64,000 bases of DNA from Pyxicephalus adspersus. Taxonomy: Eukaryota > Chordata > Amphibia > Anura > Pyxicephalidae. The position numbers and the translations under genes were made by a program. The notes below the pieces were generated by a model, which saw only the letters and a list, made by a program, of their open reading frames with translations, did not search any database and was not told where the DNA came from. The first letter of the stretch is position 1. Each line of letters opens with the position of its first letter. The stretch covers positions 42,050,259-42,114,258 of the forward strand of contig NC_092859.1 of assembly GCF_032062135.1 (NCBI RefSeq). Reading direction: 5' to 3'. Below are positions 1-12,500 of the stretch, in pieces.

Positions 1-1049
1 GAGCAGATGGGAACATAGTTGGCATGTGATATGCCCCCGTTACTTGCATAAATCCCCTGACAAATCTCATATCGGTTACAAGGTCTGCTATGGCTAAAGG
101 TTGAATAGCAAGTGAAAATATGGGCGCTTCTATTTGGGGAAATAATTGGGTTTGAGGTGGCAGATTGGAGTAGAGGTTTGCACTGGTCTCCTGTTCAGCT
201 GTTTGATAAATGTCGGAGGTTGTCATGCACCCACTGAGGGGGGATCTTGGCATTAGTAGGGGCGTGATGTCCTTGCTGTCATTCTTACTACTTGGTAAGT
301 CTCTTACCCATTGCTTCTCACCTTTTAAACATTGGGAACCCCATGAGATAAGTTTCAAGTCTTCTAGGAGCCCCTACTATAATTATTATATCCACAGCTC
401 ACAGTACATTAGCCTGGTAGGCAGTAGGAAGAATCCCTCCTTCATTTCTGGCCAATGGGAAGAATGTCGCCCATATAAATGGTCAAAATGATCCTTGGTG
501 TCTATCAAACTGACCTGAGAAGCACAAACTGCTCATTGCACAAGGAACCGCTAGCAACCCCTAGAGGAACCTTGGAGAGGAAACATTGCTCTCACCTGAA
601 ACAAGCATATTGTTTTTTCCAGTGACTTGGCAAGGTCCTGTCATGTAGTGAAGGAGAGGTGACAAAAGGCGGCCCTGTAACATGCATCTTCCATAACACA
701 TCCACAGTGGCCACTGACATTTTGGTAACCTGGCAAGCAAATATTAAGAGTTATACAGTAGAGATTGTTATTAGTGTAATTAGTAACACTATTCCTGACC
801 ACGTTTGGTGGTTTGTCATTATACTTGTACCTTCCCGTGTTATTCTTTGTCATCATAAACAGCCTATAAAAATAAACAAAGCAATTATTTATCTTCTTTT
901 CCATTTATTTGGTTTATAAGCTAGTAGAGTGAGGGCTGTGTATCTGTTACTTTTCACATATAGGGCTGGGTGACTCTGCATTGGAAGAACGATCCCTTCT
1001 TACCCCTATTTGCCTTTCCTTTGCACCCTGGCCCCTGCGTCACCTTTAA

Positions 1050-1428
1050 CCTCCCTGGTGGTGTGAATAATAGATATTTTATAAAAAAGTGGTACATTTA
1101 AAAATACTTATTATTTGAACTTTCCTGCACAGTCCTGCCCCCCAGCCTCGGGCTCACACGCAGATTCACGGTTGGCATCTGCGTCCCCAATGTTCACATG
1201 CCGGGGACGCAGATGCCGACCATCGCCAGGCTACACGGTTGCTGGGTGGGCTTTGCCAAGGGAAGAAGATGCCGGGTATGGCTGGAGGACACCACTGGAG
1301 GATGCTGCAGGCACCGCTTACCAGGTAAGCTTTTTAAACTCCCTGGCAATTCCACCCTGAGTGTGGCTCGGGGTTACCGCTTTTGGTACCGAAAATTTAC
1401 CCGAGCCACACAAAGGATTATCTCCAGG
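1050..1428 (+). repeat. TTAA-flanked piggyBac-like MITE, right end lost
   Basis: The sequence starts with TTAA followed by CCTCCCTGG, the same terminus as the complete copy at 27461-27752. It contains the family's internal palindrome (GAGTGTGGCTCGGGGTTACC ... CCCGAGCCACAC, about 1358-1410). A SINE begins at about 1429, exactly where the right terminus should follow, so the SINE probably inserted into or truncated the element. The piggyBac assignment rests on the TTAA target and the CCT...AGG ends only; no transposase is present. Confidence 0.6.
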
Positions 1429-1757
1429 GCAGCACGGTGGCTCAGGGGTTAGCACTCCTGCCTTTGTAGCGCTAGGTCCTAGGTTCGATCCCCAGCCAGG
1501 ACATTATCTGCATGGAGTTTGCAGGTTCTCCCCGTGTCTGCGTGGGTTTCCTCCCACATCCCAAAAACATGCAGTTAGGTTAATTGGCTTCTCCCTAACA
1601 ATTGACCTTAGACTACATTAATCACATATGACTATGGTAGGGACATTAGATTGTGAGCTCCTTTGAGGGACAGTTAGTGACACAACTATGGACTTTGTAC
1701 AGCGCTGCATAATATGATGGTGCTATATAAATACTGTATAATAATAATAATAAATAA
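1429..1757 (+). repeat. tRNA-derived SINE, full-length
   Basis: The copy has a perfect RNA polymerase III A box (TGGCTCAGGGG, 1438-1448), a B box (GGTTCGATCC, 1482-1491), a long tRNA-unrelated body, and a tail reading TGTACAGCGCTGC, GCTATATAAATAC and then (ATA)n. A second near-full copy is at 2428 and a deleted one at 29437. The tail is shared with the reverse-oriented elements at 45853, 49466 and 50628, suggesting mobilisation by a LINE with the same 3' end. No functional tRNA is implied. Confidence 0.85.
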
Positions 1758-2427
1758 CCGGTGCTTCCAGGTATGAACGAGTTTGTAGCCTCTTCCAGGA
1801 TATCGAACTCCAGTCTGATCTCCAGGTCTGAACACTCAAAGTGAGGGAAAAGTCTTAAACCCCGTGTATGCTACAACACCTTACACAGCATTTGGGGACT
1901 CCCTAGTGGTAGTGTAATCATTGATATGGCACATAATTACAAGTGCTAACTTTTTCATTTTCCCTGGAAACAAAAGCAATGTGTGGCTTTATAAAAAAAA
2001 AAAAAAAAAGTTCTTTTTATAATGGTAGTAAAAGATGACTTTAGTGAAGGGATGTTGAAATGTGTACAGGCAGTTGTCATAGGGAAATGACTCACTATAG
2101 ATGTGAATATCATTGTCTATAATAAGACTAGCATTATATACACACATGAGGCTCCATCCCCGGGGGAAAAACTCTGCTCATAAAGTGTCCATAAAATATA
2201 ACATCCTAATAACCTAGCGATTTTTGTCCGATATATGTATACGTACCTGCATGTTGTGTGTACTGTAGGGAGACTTTCCTCCACTTTCTGTCCTGGGGAT
2301 ACAACCGTGAGAAGCATGTATGATAAATGTCCTTGTTGGAGACTTGTCATCATAATTATTGCCCTCAATTTACCCTTATCCTGGTGCACTGGGAATACTG
2401 ACAGTAAATATTACAGTCCTAATCCTT

Positions 2428-2752
2428 GGGCAGCCTGATGGCTCAGAGCTAGCACTCTTGCCTTTCCAGGTTCGAATCTCGGGCAAGGACATTATCTGCA
2501 TGGAGTTTGCAGGTTCTCTCCGGGTCTGTGTGGTTTTCTTCCGGGTACTCCGGTTTCCTCCCACATCCCAAAAACATGGGCTAATTGGTTTCCCCCCCAA
2601 AAAATTGACCTTAGACTGTATAAATATGACTATGATAGGGACATTAGATTGTGAGCTCCTTTGAGGGACAGTTAGTGACATGACTATAGACTTGTACAGC
2701 GCTGTGTAATATGATGGCGCTATATAAATACTGTGTGTGTAATAATAATAAA
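2428..2752 (+). repeat. tRNA-derived SINE, second copy
   Basis: Same family as 1429-1757: GGGCAGCCTGATGGCTCAGAG at the head, then the body with CATGGAGTTTGCAGGTTCTC, then the CTTGTACAGCGCTG tail and (ATA)n. The region just before the B box is shortened relative to the first copy. Confidence 0.8.
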
Positions 2753-3094
2753 CCTTCCTTTTTTATCCAAAAAAATAGTCTTGTGCATACGTTTTTAAAC
2801 CTTTGCTTGTGTTTTAAAATTACATTATAATTGCATAAATTATGAATAAATACAATTAATGACCAGAGTTACTTGCTTTCTGAAGATTCTCTGCACTTGG
2901 TCATGTGATCTGTCACGCGGGGCAGCGTCATTGTGATGGATTTTAATTCTGCGTTACGATCCTGTTACTATGTATTGGATGCATTAGGGTAGGGAAAACT
3001 TGCACAGTAAAAGTAAGGAGGCTACAACTGTAGTTCTTACCATTCTAAAATTAAAAGCTGTACTGCTAATCCAGTGGATTCAGTGTCTAAATAA

Positions 3095-3097
<3 letters not shown>

Positions 3098-3136
<39 letters not shown>
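3098..3136. repeat. (AT)n microsatellite
   Basis: About 19 uninterrupted AT dinucleotides. It lies about 70 bp upstream of the exon-like stretch at 3205. Confidence 0.95.
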
Positions 3137-3139
<3 letters not shown>

Positions 3140-3204
3140 GTTTATACATATACATCTTTGCACTGTTGCTGAACTTCATAGTACATGTTTTTGTTTTGAT
3201 GTAG

Positions 3205-3350
3205 ATCTGCTTAAAGCCAGAACAACTGAAATGTGTGTTTTGAATGAGGAATTAGGACCTTTGTTGTCACAACAGCTAGAAATCTTGACTAGTCACATGG
3301 CAGACAAATACAGGCAGTCTCATGACATGCACAGCCAACTTCTGTCTTGA
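3205..3350 (+). other. Exon-like open frame of unknown identity, possible alternative terminal exon
   Basis: A polypyrimidine-rich stretch ends in GATGTAG at 3204. It is followed by 48 codons beginning (G)AT CTG CTT AAA and ending at a TGA at 3348-3350. The predicted peptide is hydrophilic and heptad-like (LNEELGPLLSQQLEIL, then HMADKYRQSHDMHSQLLS), as in a short coiled coil. The exon would begin with two bases of a split codon, the same phase as tbc1d9b exon 2 at 3398, only 48 bp further on. I do not recognise the peptide and cannot tie it to a known family. It could be an alternative terminal exon of tbc1d9b, a nested gene's last exon, a processed fragment, or chance. Confidence 0.35.
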
Positions 3351-3397
3351 AACCATGTTGCATATATATTAACTCTGTGCTTACTGTCTTTTCATAG

Positions 3398-3508
3398 GGC
3401 TGCTGGTGGGCACGCTGGACGTTGTACTGGACTCAAGTGCTCGTGTGGCCCCATACCGGATCCTCCACCAGACCCAGGAATCTCAGATTTATTGGACTGT
3501 GGCCTGTG
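3398..3508 (+). CDS. tbc1d9b: tbc1d9b exon 2, first exon in the window
   Basis: Acceptor TTTTCATAG ends at 3397 and donor GTGGGT starts at 3509. It encodes [20 protein letters not shown] and onward to WTVACG, nearly identical to human residues about 41-77. It starts with two bases of a split codon, so an upstream coding exon is required; I could not find one between 1 and 3397. Confidence 0.93.
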
Positions 3509-6500
3509 GTGGGTGCTGAGAGAATTCATATTCACAAGTCTAAGTTTAGAATATAATTTTGTGTGAAAGAGAGATTCTACATTCATTTTACATGATATTT
3601 TAAAGTAAAACATATTCTGTAAATGATGAGAATGTAGCTACCATTCATGACCAAATATTTTAAAGTGTGTGGGCAAGTAAGTTAAAGTACATGTGTAGCC
3701 CTTCTTTTTACTTTAGGATAGGGCAGGAAAGGGTTGAAACTCCCGTCTGATTATTTTTTTTTTTTGTGTGTGTGAGAATTATCAGGAAGTGAGAGGAAGA
3801 ATTTTTTTTTATGTGTGGAGTATTTTCTACTTAAACTGTAGTCATCTAAATTAATAGATCTATCCATATTGAACTCCCTATCATGTATACAAAGTATAAA
3901 GAAACATGCCTTTTGCACAACACACCGTGCAGTTGTATTATTTTTTGTTTCTAAATTAAAAGTCCATTAATGCAAATTACATCACCAATAATAATAAAAT
4001 ACAGTAACATAAATAGAAATCTGTAGTAGGAATGCAACGTTAGAGAATGGAGAGGAAAAGATGGGAATATTGGTAGGGAGATTTTGCTGCTGAAAGCCTC
4101 TAGAGATATGAGAACATGGTGAGTGATTCACCCCAGTGAAAGCAGAACAATCTGTCTTCATGTTTTCCTCTGCCCAGGAGGAAAGGAGGAGTTCTGTGAA
4201 TTGCATTATAGATCTCATTGTCCCTTTTTAAATTGTATTTATTTATTTGTTTACTGGTTGAGCCTGATTGTAACCTTTTCTTCAGAGTTTAACAGTTTAT
4301 AAACCTCTTTCTATATATAGCTTGTAGTTATATATCTATAAGGGACATACATATGCATGTTTCTTACTGATCCTGCAAATCTATAGGAACAGAGTAACAG
4401 TATTAGACTCTACAGTTTCTGTTTAAAATATCCACAGTGCTTATTAGTGGACAAAGGTCAGAATACCTAAGACACACAAAAAAATTGTGTCTTCAGCAGG
4501 ATAGAGATTTCTTGTGAAAACATGATTTAGTAATGCTGAGATGTGCACAAGTTACTGCTGTAAAGTGTAAATCATTTCAGTCTGATCAGTCAATTTCAAA
4601 ACAAACCAAAGTCAGCAGGCTACATATATTAGCATTAGTAAAGGGATGATCTTATTTCTAATATTTTGAGAACTGCCATCACTCAGATTTGGAAATAATT
4701 TCTTTGTCTTTGGAAATGACTAATGAGTTAATCACTTTGCTGCCACATAAAAATATTTAAATGGTTCTTCAGTGTGAATAAGAATGTCTTTGCTCCTACT
4801 GGATTGCCACTGTAGTGCCCTAACAATTACTCTTCATAGTACCATTAGCTGGTAAATCAAATCTAAATCTGGATGTATGTGCAAGAAAGAAGGAGGGCTC
4901 TTTGAAGGTGCTATATGGTTGGAATGATCCAGGGGGTATATTGGATTTGGAAATAATAATTTGTTACAGCATGAAATCTTTTATTCAAACATATTCATCA
5001 ATTGCAGCATAGGACATATACACCTAGAAGGATATAAATATATGCGTTTATAAAAGTAGTTGGGATATTATCACTGTGTTGCCGCATATACTGTGTACAT
5101 CTATGGGAGGGACCCAACATCTGTAACCGCTACACACTGCCTGCAGAGAGCTACAGGAAGAGAACAGATAACAATAAAAAAAAAATACCAACGCTCAAGG
5201 AAAAGGAGAAGCACTCAAATACAAATCTTTTTGTATAGGGACAATATTTGCTTATTCCAAACTTTAGCTTTCCAAATTAATAAATAGTTAAAGTATAAGC
5301 TGGCATTTTTATGAAAAATACCCCTATACTGAAAAAATATTCATTAGTAGGACATCTAAAATACTGAATATGCTTCCTCGTTGTGCAGACAAACTACTCC
5401 GCCCACTGTACAACAATGGGTGACCAGGCAGAACGATATACAATATATGGAGAAGCTTGTGAGATCAGGGGATCAGTCCTCACGCAGACCAATACGTACC
5501 TGGTTTTATTGGGATGACTTCAAGGCCACTGCAGATTATTTGCGGTTACTCTGCCTACCAGCATGAGATTATGGCGCTTCCACCATTTGTCCACCCTCCC
5601 CTTCTTTCTTTCTCCCCCTCTTTTTTCTTTACTTAATATAAAATCAGCGACCACTAAAACCTGATAGAAGATCGCTTAATTCCTATAGCAGAAGTACTAT
5701 TGTGTATTTTTTTTTTTTTACCATTATTACCCACAATGTGGCATACTGTATGTTGTTTCTATGTCATTTTAGCTATGTATGCTCTTACAAAACTGTATGC
5801 CCCTTCATGTTAATGTTTCATATTGTCTTCTACATATGACAAATTGAGTTTTGTATATGTCTGTTTTTATAGGTTGCTAATAAAAAAAATACTGAATATG
5901 CTTAAAACTTTTCTGTTGCATTTTGTTACTATCATTATCACAGTGTGTTGATATCTATTTAAATATAAAGTGAATACCTGTGCAGTCCATGGGGACCTTA
6001 CAGGATGTTCAGAGCTTATAAAAGATGATAACTGGATGATATTTCAGTGGGTTCTAACATATGTCTTTTTCCAGGATCATCACGAAAAGAGATTACTGAA
6101 CACTGGGAATGGCTGGAAAATAATTTACTTCAAACTCTTTCCATCTTTGAAAATGAAGATGACATAACTACCTTTGTCAAAGGGAAAATTCACGTAAGGC
6201 TCCTACTCTTTCTTGTTGGCCTGGACACAACATTCAATAATCATGACACACATTTAAACCTATGTGTTTTCATGCTTTTCTATTCAGCTCATTGGAAAAC
6301 AATTATGTGAATCCAGTCTCACCATATCTCTCAAATAATGCAGCACCCAAAAGCTTCAAGTGTTCAGGAAAAATATAGGGACTATAACTGGGAGATCTCA
6401 ATTAATAAGGGTATGGATGACCTGTCATCTGTAACTGGAATATCTTCTTCCACTGGACCAACTAAAAAAAAGAGTTTAGGCTCCTTACTGCCACCTTTTT

Positions 6501-9500
6501 GTTTAGAAGTTGTTATATCTTCGTATGTTCCACAGCACTAACAATATCCATAGCTGTAAAGTATGAAACGTGAAATCTGTTCTAAATTCTAGATGGCATT
6601 TGTTAAAGTAGATTACAGAAACCATTACATTATTTTACTGTTCACATTCTCCAGCTACAGCAGGTTTATTAGTGGACATACATTTCTTCAGATTGTAGTT
6701 TGAGGACAAAGTTGTATGATGTAGTAACGGAGCATTCATAAAAATATAAGCTTTTTTTTTTTTTTTTATAACCACAGTTTACTGCATATGCTAAAAAATA
6801 CTTGTAAATGTTGTAATTTTATGAGCTAGGCAACAGAGAGCAAGGGACAATGTAACATCATAAAAATGGCTTATCTGTGTCATATGAGCTTAAAGGGAGG
6901 TAAGATATTGCAAATTGTGGTTGGGAACACTTTTGTCTCTCCTTCACAGGATCTTTACACAGATTATAAATCCAACTGCTAAAAATGAGGAACCCACACA
7001 AAACGCATAACTTGTAACGAGCTAAAAAGAAGTGATACAACATAAGCATGGAATTGTATAAACTATAATACCATGATTAAAGTGTATGGCAACACAAAAA
7101 AATGTGATTGGATAGATTGGGGAAAGCTCCTTTTTATTGCTATCCAGGGGCTTGACTAGAGAGATTTTCTTTCACTAAAATTAACATTACCAAGGCATAA
7201 AAACCTGAACACAAAAACGTGATTACATGAACAGTATTGCACAGTTTTTTTTTCTCCATTCTCACTAAAAAGCCCCTGCTCTGAATTTGTCTTGGTAAAT
7301 ATCTAAATATCTGTTGTCAGTTGGACAAAATCCACTATAACAGCGGTTGCCAACCAGTAGTCCGAGGCTCTGGCTGGTGCACCCCCCAGCAAAGTTTCCT
7401 GTACAGATTGTTTCTTCCCCTTTTGAGTGACACACGGCTCCCCACGCATGCGCATCGGGCTTGCATTTATTGGTCCCTAGCTTCGAAAGGTTGACAACCA
7501 CTGCACTATAGAATGGATGTTAAGCTCTATAAGCACTAAATGATAATCACTAAAAACAATTGTTATGATTTTTTATTATTTATTTATTTTTTTAGCAAGA
7601 GTAGAACCAAAGAACATTGTACAGACGCCACTGTTCTACAGAGAGGGGGAGGAGGAGGAGGAGGAGGAAATGACCAAATAGAAAAATTAGCAGCCATTTA
7701 GTGAATGGTTGTTTAGTGATCTGGTATGGCAGATCGCTAAATGATGCCAGCAGACAGCTGTACTAAGGCTAGATTTCCACACAGGAAGATCACAAAAGAT
7801 CATCTCAGGTTGACAAGCTTAACTGTGAGAATGACATGGTGTCTGAAACCAGCAGAAAAAACCAAGGGTGATAATAAATGTTATTAATAAACACACATTT
7901 CTGATTTCTGACTGTAAAAAAAATTGTCATCTGAATGGGTGGACAGCACAGAATGTTTGGTGCCTCAGCATGAAACTGATAAAAAGGCTGTTTTGTGGTA
8001 AAAACTGCTCTTGTGCATTTCCGCCTCAAAATAGAGTGAGGGGGAGTATGGGGTAGCCGCATCTCTCAGTTGTAGTCCCTGGGGACTTGTGGTTTACCAG
8101 TGAATCATCGAAAAACCATTTAATAGTTTGTCTTTTATATAATATATGTGTTTTGCCTTTATACTGATATAATTACACAACAAAAAAAATACATCATACC
8201 TTTATTCTTTGGGAACTTTCAACATATCAAAGGTCAAACATGCGTTTCCAATTTATGGAGCTGGTACTTCCAGATGGGTTATTTCTTAACACACTAATGG
8301 GTTGTACCTTAATCCTTTTTAAATTAGTGTTGACATTCTCCTTGATGAAAAACCCTAACCCTATGGATGTTTGTTTTGTTTTTTTAGGGCTTATGTAGGG
8401 TTAAATGATTAATCATCTTAAAGTGGAACTAAACTAAAAAATAAAAAAAAACTTGCTCACCTTTACCTCCCCAGATCCCTCCGGAGCTTTTTTGGATTGG
8501 GTCTACGCTAGAAGCAGTTTCTTGCTGTAAATGGGGGGGGGAAGCGTGAGATAAACCAGGAGCATCCAGAAGCCTCCTGGGATACCCACGTCATGCATCC
8601 CAGGAGGCTTCTGGCTGCTCCTGGTTTTTCTTCAATGGGGAAAAAAAATGCTGATTTCACGCATTGAGATCAGAACTTTTCTGCGCTCCCAATCTGTCTT
8701 TATCACCACAGCGATAAGGAGGGAGGAGGAGGGACTTCACCCTAAAAATGAAAATGTTCAGGGATGGAAATTAGCATCTAGACCCTAGAACTGCTCGCCC
8801 ATTCCCCGCATACAGCAGCTGGGAACAATGTAACCCCTGCGCATGTGCAGGAGTTAGTCTTCAGTCACTGAATGGCTACTGATGTATCAGTCTGCTAGCT
8901 TCATAGAACACAGCATTGACAGGATCCTGGATCTCCCATTCATGCAGGGCACAAGCACACAGGTGAGCCTGTGACATATTCGGCAAGTGTGCTGTGCATA
9001 TATTGCAGAATTATGGAACATTGAAAATATTCCTGAATTGCAGTGACATCTCCCATATTTGATTTCCTGCCTGGAGTAACACTGTTAATACTAATTTATC
9101 TGGTAGCATTCTGCTAACAAAGGCTTTTTAGAACTGTTTGCACCTTTTTTAATTAAGTAGAGAGCCTATAGCTATTTAAAGCAATGCATCTTGTCATATG
9201 GATAATATAAATATAATATTCTGTAAATACTTTGTTTTGCTTTGTAGGGCATAATAGCTGAAGAGAACAAGAGCCTGCTTCCCAAGGATGAAGAAGACCC
9301 AGGCAAGTTCAAGGAGGCAGAGCTAAAAATGAGGAAGCAGTTTGGTATGCCGGAGGTGGAGAAGCTGGTGAATTATTATTCCTGCAGTTACTGGAAGGGA
9401 CGTGTCCCCAGGCAAGGCTGGCTGTACCTGACTGTCAATCACCTCTGCTTTTATTCATTTTTACTTGGAAAAGAAGGTAAGTAAATGCTTCTTTATTTCT

Positions 9501-12500
9501 GCATTGTAGATAGATCCATGTGAAGATAATAACTTGCCTAATTTTCAACTTGAATGCTGTACTTGCTTGAATTGCTGTACATGTATGTGTTCTTCCATAT
9601 TTAAATATTCAAAATTACTTTTGGCCCTTTACTTTTCCTCACCCTGCCATTCATCTTGTCCACCCAGCAGCCTTTCTAGCCAAACTGCCTTTGGATGCTT
9701 GTTATTCTTCTGAATGTTCCCAGATCTGGAAATGTAGAATTGCTAGCAAGTATGTTTCTCTGTTCCTCTACCAACTGCTTTCTGTCAAGCTACAGAAATC
9801 TGCATCCGAAATAGGTTCCATGAAATAAGTCTGGGTGCAAGGACTGTGTAAAACTAGGTACCTGGGATAGACTTTCTAAACTTTGGCAAGGTCATTATGG
9901 GTATTTTTCGTAGGCCACTATTGTACTTTTACAGTTTTATTTTATAATATATTTTAATAAAATGTTTCTCCTGTTATTAGTAACCTTGGTCATCCAATGG
10001 CTTGATGTGACTCAGCTTGAGAAGAATGCAACACTGCTTTTCCCAGAATGCATCAAAGTCAACACACGTGACAATGAGTACTTTTTCTCCATGTTCCTTA
10101 ACATCAGTGAGACCTTCAAGCTTATGGAACAGCTAGCCAATATTGCTATGAGACAACTCCTGGACAATGAAGGCTTCCTAGAAGACCGGAACCTGCCAAA
10201 ACCTACTCGCCCACTTAAAAACATCTCTGCTCTGAAAAGGTATGAAAAAGTCAAACAAAACAATATTTATGGGTATAAAAAGTTGATCTTTCCACAAGCA
10301 AGTCAAATTTCTTCATTGCATTAATCTTTGCAATACACCAGATCAAAGGAATGAATTCACTAGGTAAACATTATATCTCCTTTAATTTACTCTAAGTACT
10401 CCTTATTCATGTTGGATGCCTGCAGACCAGGGAATTAGGAGGGTGCTAATCCCCACCCACTGTCGGTATTCCTGAGTGTGGCTCGGGGTGAATTTTATGT
10501 ACCAAAAGTGGTAACCCCGAGCCACACTCGGGGTAGCATAAAAAAAACCTACCTGCTTCCCACGATCCAGCGCCGTCCTCTAGCGAACTCGGCTGGTTTC
10601 TGCATTACATTCTCGGCTTGATCGATGTGATGTGTTAAGCGTAGGTAGGCTGGGGAGGCGTGGCTTAGCAGGAAATTTAAAAGCAATATACATTGTAATC
10701 TGCTATTAAAACACTGATTACAGTGATAAAGTTATAAGAAATAAATCCAAATAATAAATCCAAAAGTTTATCATTATTATTGTACCCTTGTTTGGACAAA
10801 ATTAAAAAAATTAACTTTTTAATAAAATTAATAAATTCATTATTTTTTATAATATTTATAATTATTTATTATATTTTAATTTATGATTTGTGTTTCAAAT
10901 TTATACTCGGGAGTTATTCCCAAGAACTTCTTTGCCTAAAATTTTAAACAATAAATTTCCACGCAAAACAATGTACCACTTTTGACAAAAAAATACTCAT
11001 ATAATTAGCCCGCCAAGGAGGTTAACAAGTTTTGTAAAAATTAAGGTTCCAGGTCTTCATAAATGACTACACTACATTCAAAAATTTTGTAAACCTTATA
11101 TAGTAAACCTAATCTAGCTAACCTGTGAGTTGTCCCACTTTGCCTCCTAAAGGGCATTGCAATTTTCTATCGGTGCTTCCTGTTTTTGTATTACCAGCCT
11201 TGCCCATGTGTCATGTAAGAGAGAATATCCCACAAGCCCTGCATTGCAAAGCAAAAAGGGAACTCATTGAAGATCCTCTCCAGTTTACGTCAGCACTGCA
11301 TTCAGGGCTTCAATCTCCAGCATCTCTACAGATGCCGGAAAACTGCCTGGGCTGTGCAACCTTGTTATGTTTTAGTAAAAATGGGGAAACAATAGACAAT
11401 ATTAGTTGACAGCAGGAAGCAGTTCTGTATGTTCTTTTTTCCCCTGTAACAATTTTAAAGGTATGTACATGTGGAAGTTTGGTTCCACTTTAATTTTGAA
11501 ATTACTGTTTAAAAAGGGAGTAGAGTTGCAGTCCACTCTTCAATACCAAAATGACCCACAAATTTTAAATTTGGGAATAACTGTTAAAATAATTGCAGAA
11601 TTAATTTTGTGAATTATATTTTTTATTTAGTTTAAACCACCTTAATCTGTACTAACTGTAAATACAGTTATCTGTTTGCCCCCCAATGTGAATGAAAAAA
11701 ACTCTCTCTGGTCTCTCCTACCTGGATTGTCTGTATGGATAAATATAATCATAATTTAAATTCATTTGTATTAATGGTTTAATAGATGTATATCATCCCA
11801 GGCTCATTTGCACACGTGAGACATTCTGTTCTCATCACAAATGATACTGGTAGTTTACCAGATTATCAGTGGCACAGTAGGTAAGACAGGTAAATCTACA
11901 GCTGGCTGCCTGTCAAATAGGTGTTCCACAATGAGCTTTTGGTAATATTTGCATGTTAATAGACATTTACATATTTCCGAAACTCATGAACCTTGATCAA
12001 TAAAAAAGCATTTAGGCTCATTCAAGTGAATTTTTTTCTGTTTTTGCTTGTCAGTGACTTGTCTAAAATAAGACAGATAATACTGAATGGTGGGGTTTTT
12101 CATTGTTTTACAGCTGCTGTGAAGTGAGGCTGTATGTTCTGTAATTAGGCTAGGTACACATGTGCAATTGTTCTCATCTGATAATCAGCTCAGGGCCATT
12201 GTCCAAACGGCCGTCCTGGCGGATCCACGGCCGATGGACGACCGATCATAATGGAAGTGAAGGGAGAGTGCAGCGGGGTGCCACTCCATCGTTCTCCCCC
12301 TCCCCTCTTCATAGAGCAGGACGGGGCTGTATGTACAGCGCTCGTTCATGCATCGAGCAGTGGTTAGTCGTTGGAAATGATCATGAAATCATTGGCCTAC
12401 CCCATTTTTTGATCTGTATAAAAATTAAAAACAAACAAATGCAAATTTTCTGTAAAACAGACATAAAGACAAGATATTTTGTAAAATATTTTTATTTGTG

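Larger units (their letters stand above)
1..3204. other. Upstream flank or intron 1 of tbc1d9b, repeat-rich
   Basis: No coding exon is recognisable here. The stretch holds a TTAA-type MITE fragment (about 1050-1428), two tRNA-derived SINE copies (about 1429-1757 and 2428-2752), short poly-A runs and an (AT)n microsatellite ending at 3136. The first tbc1d9b exon present starts in mid-codon at 3398, so this DNA is probably intron 1, but the window does not show the upstream exon. Confidence 0.6.

Noticed and set aside
1438..1491. Possible tRNA gene (A and B boxes)
   Set aside because: Promoter boxes belong to a SINE head; no cloverleaf with an anticodon arm and acceptor stem can be drawn.
8345..8362. 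Telomere-like AACCCTAACCCTA
   Set aside because: Only two units in AT-rich intron; no tandem array, so chance.
10012..10263. 83-codon minus-strand frame
   Set aside because: Shadow of tbc1d9b exon 5 on the opposite strand.
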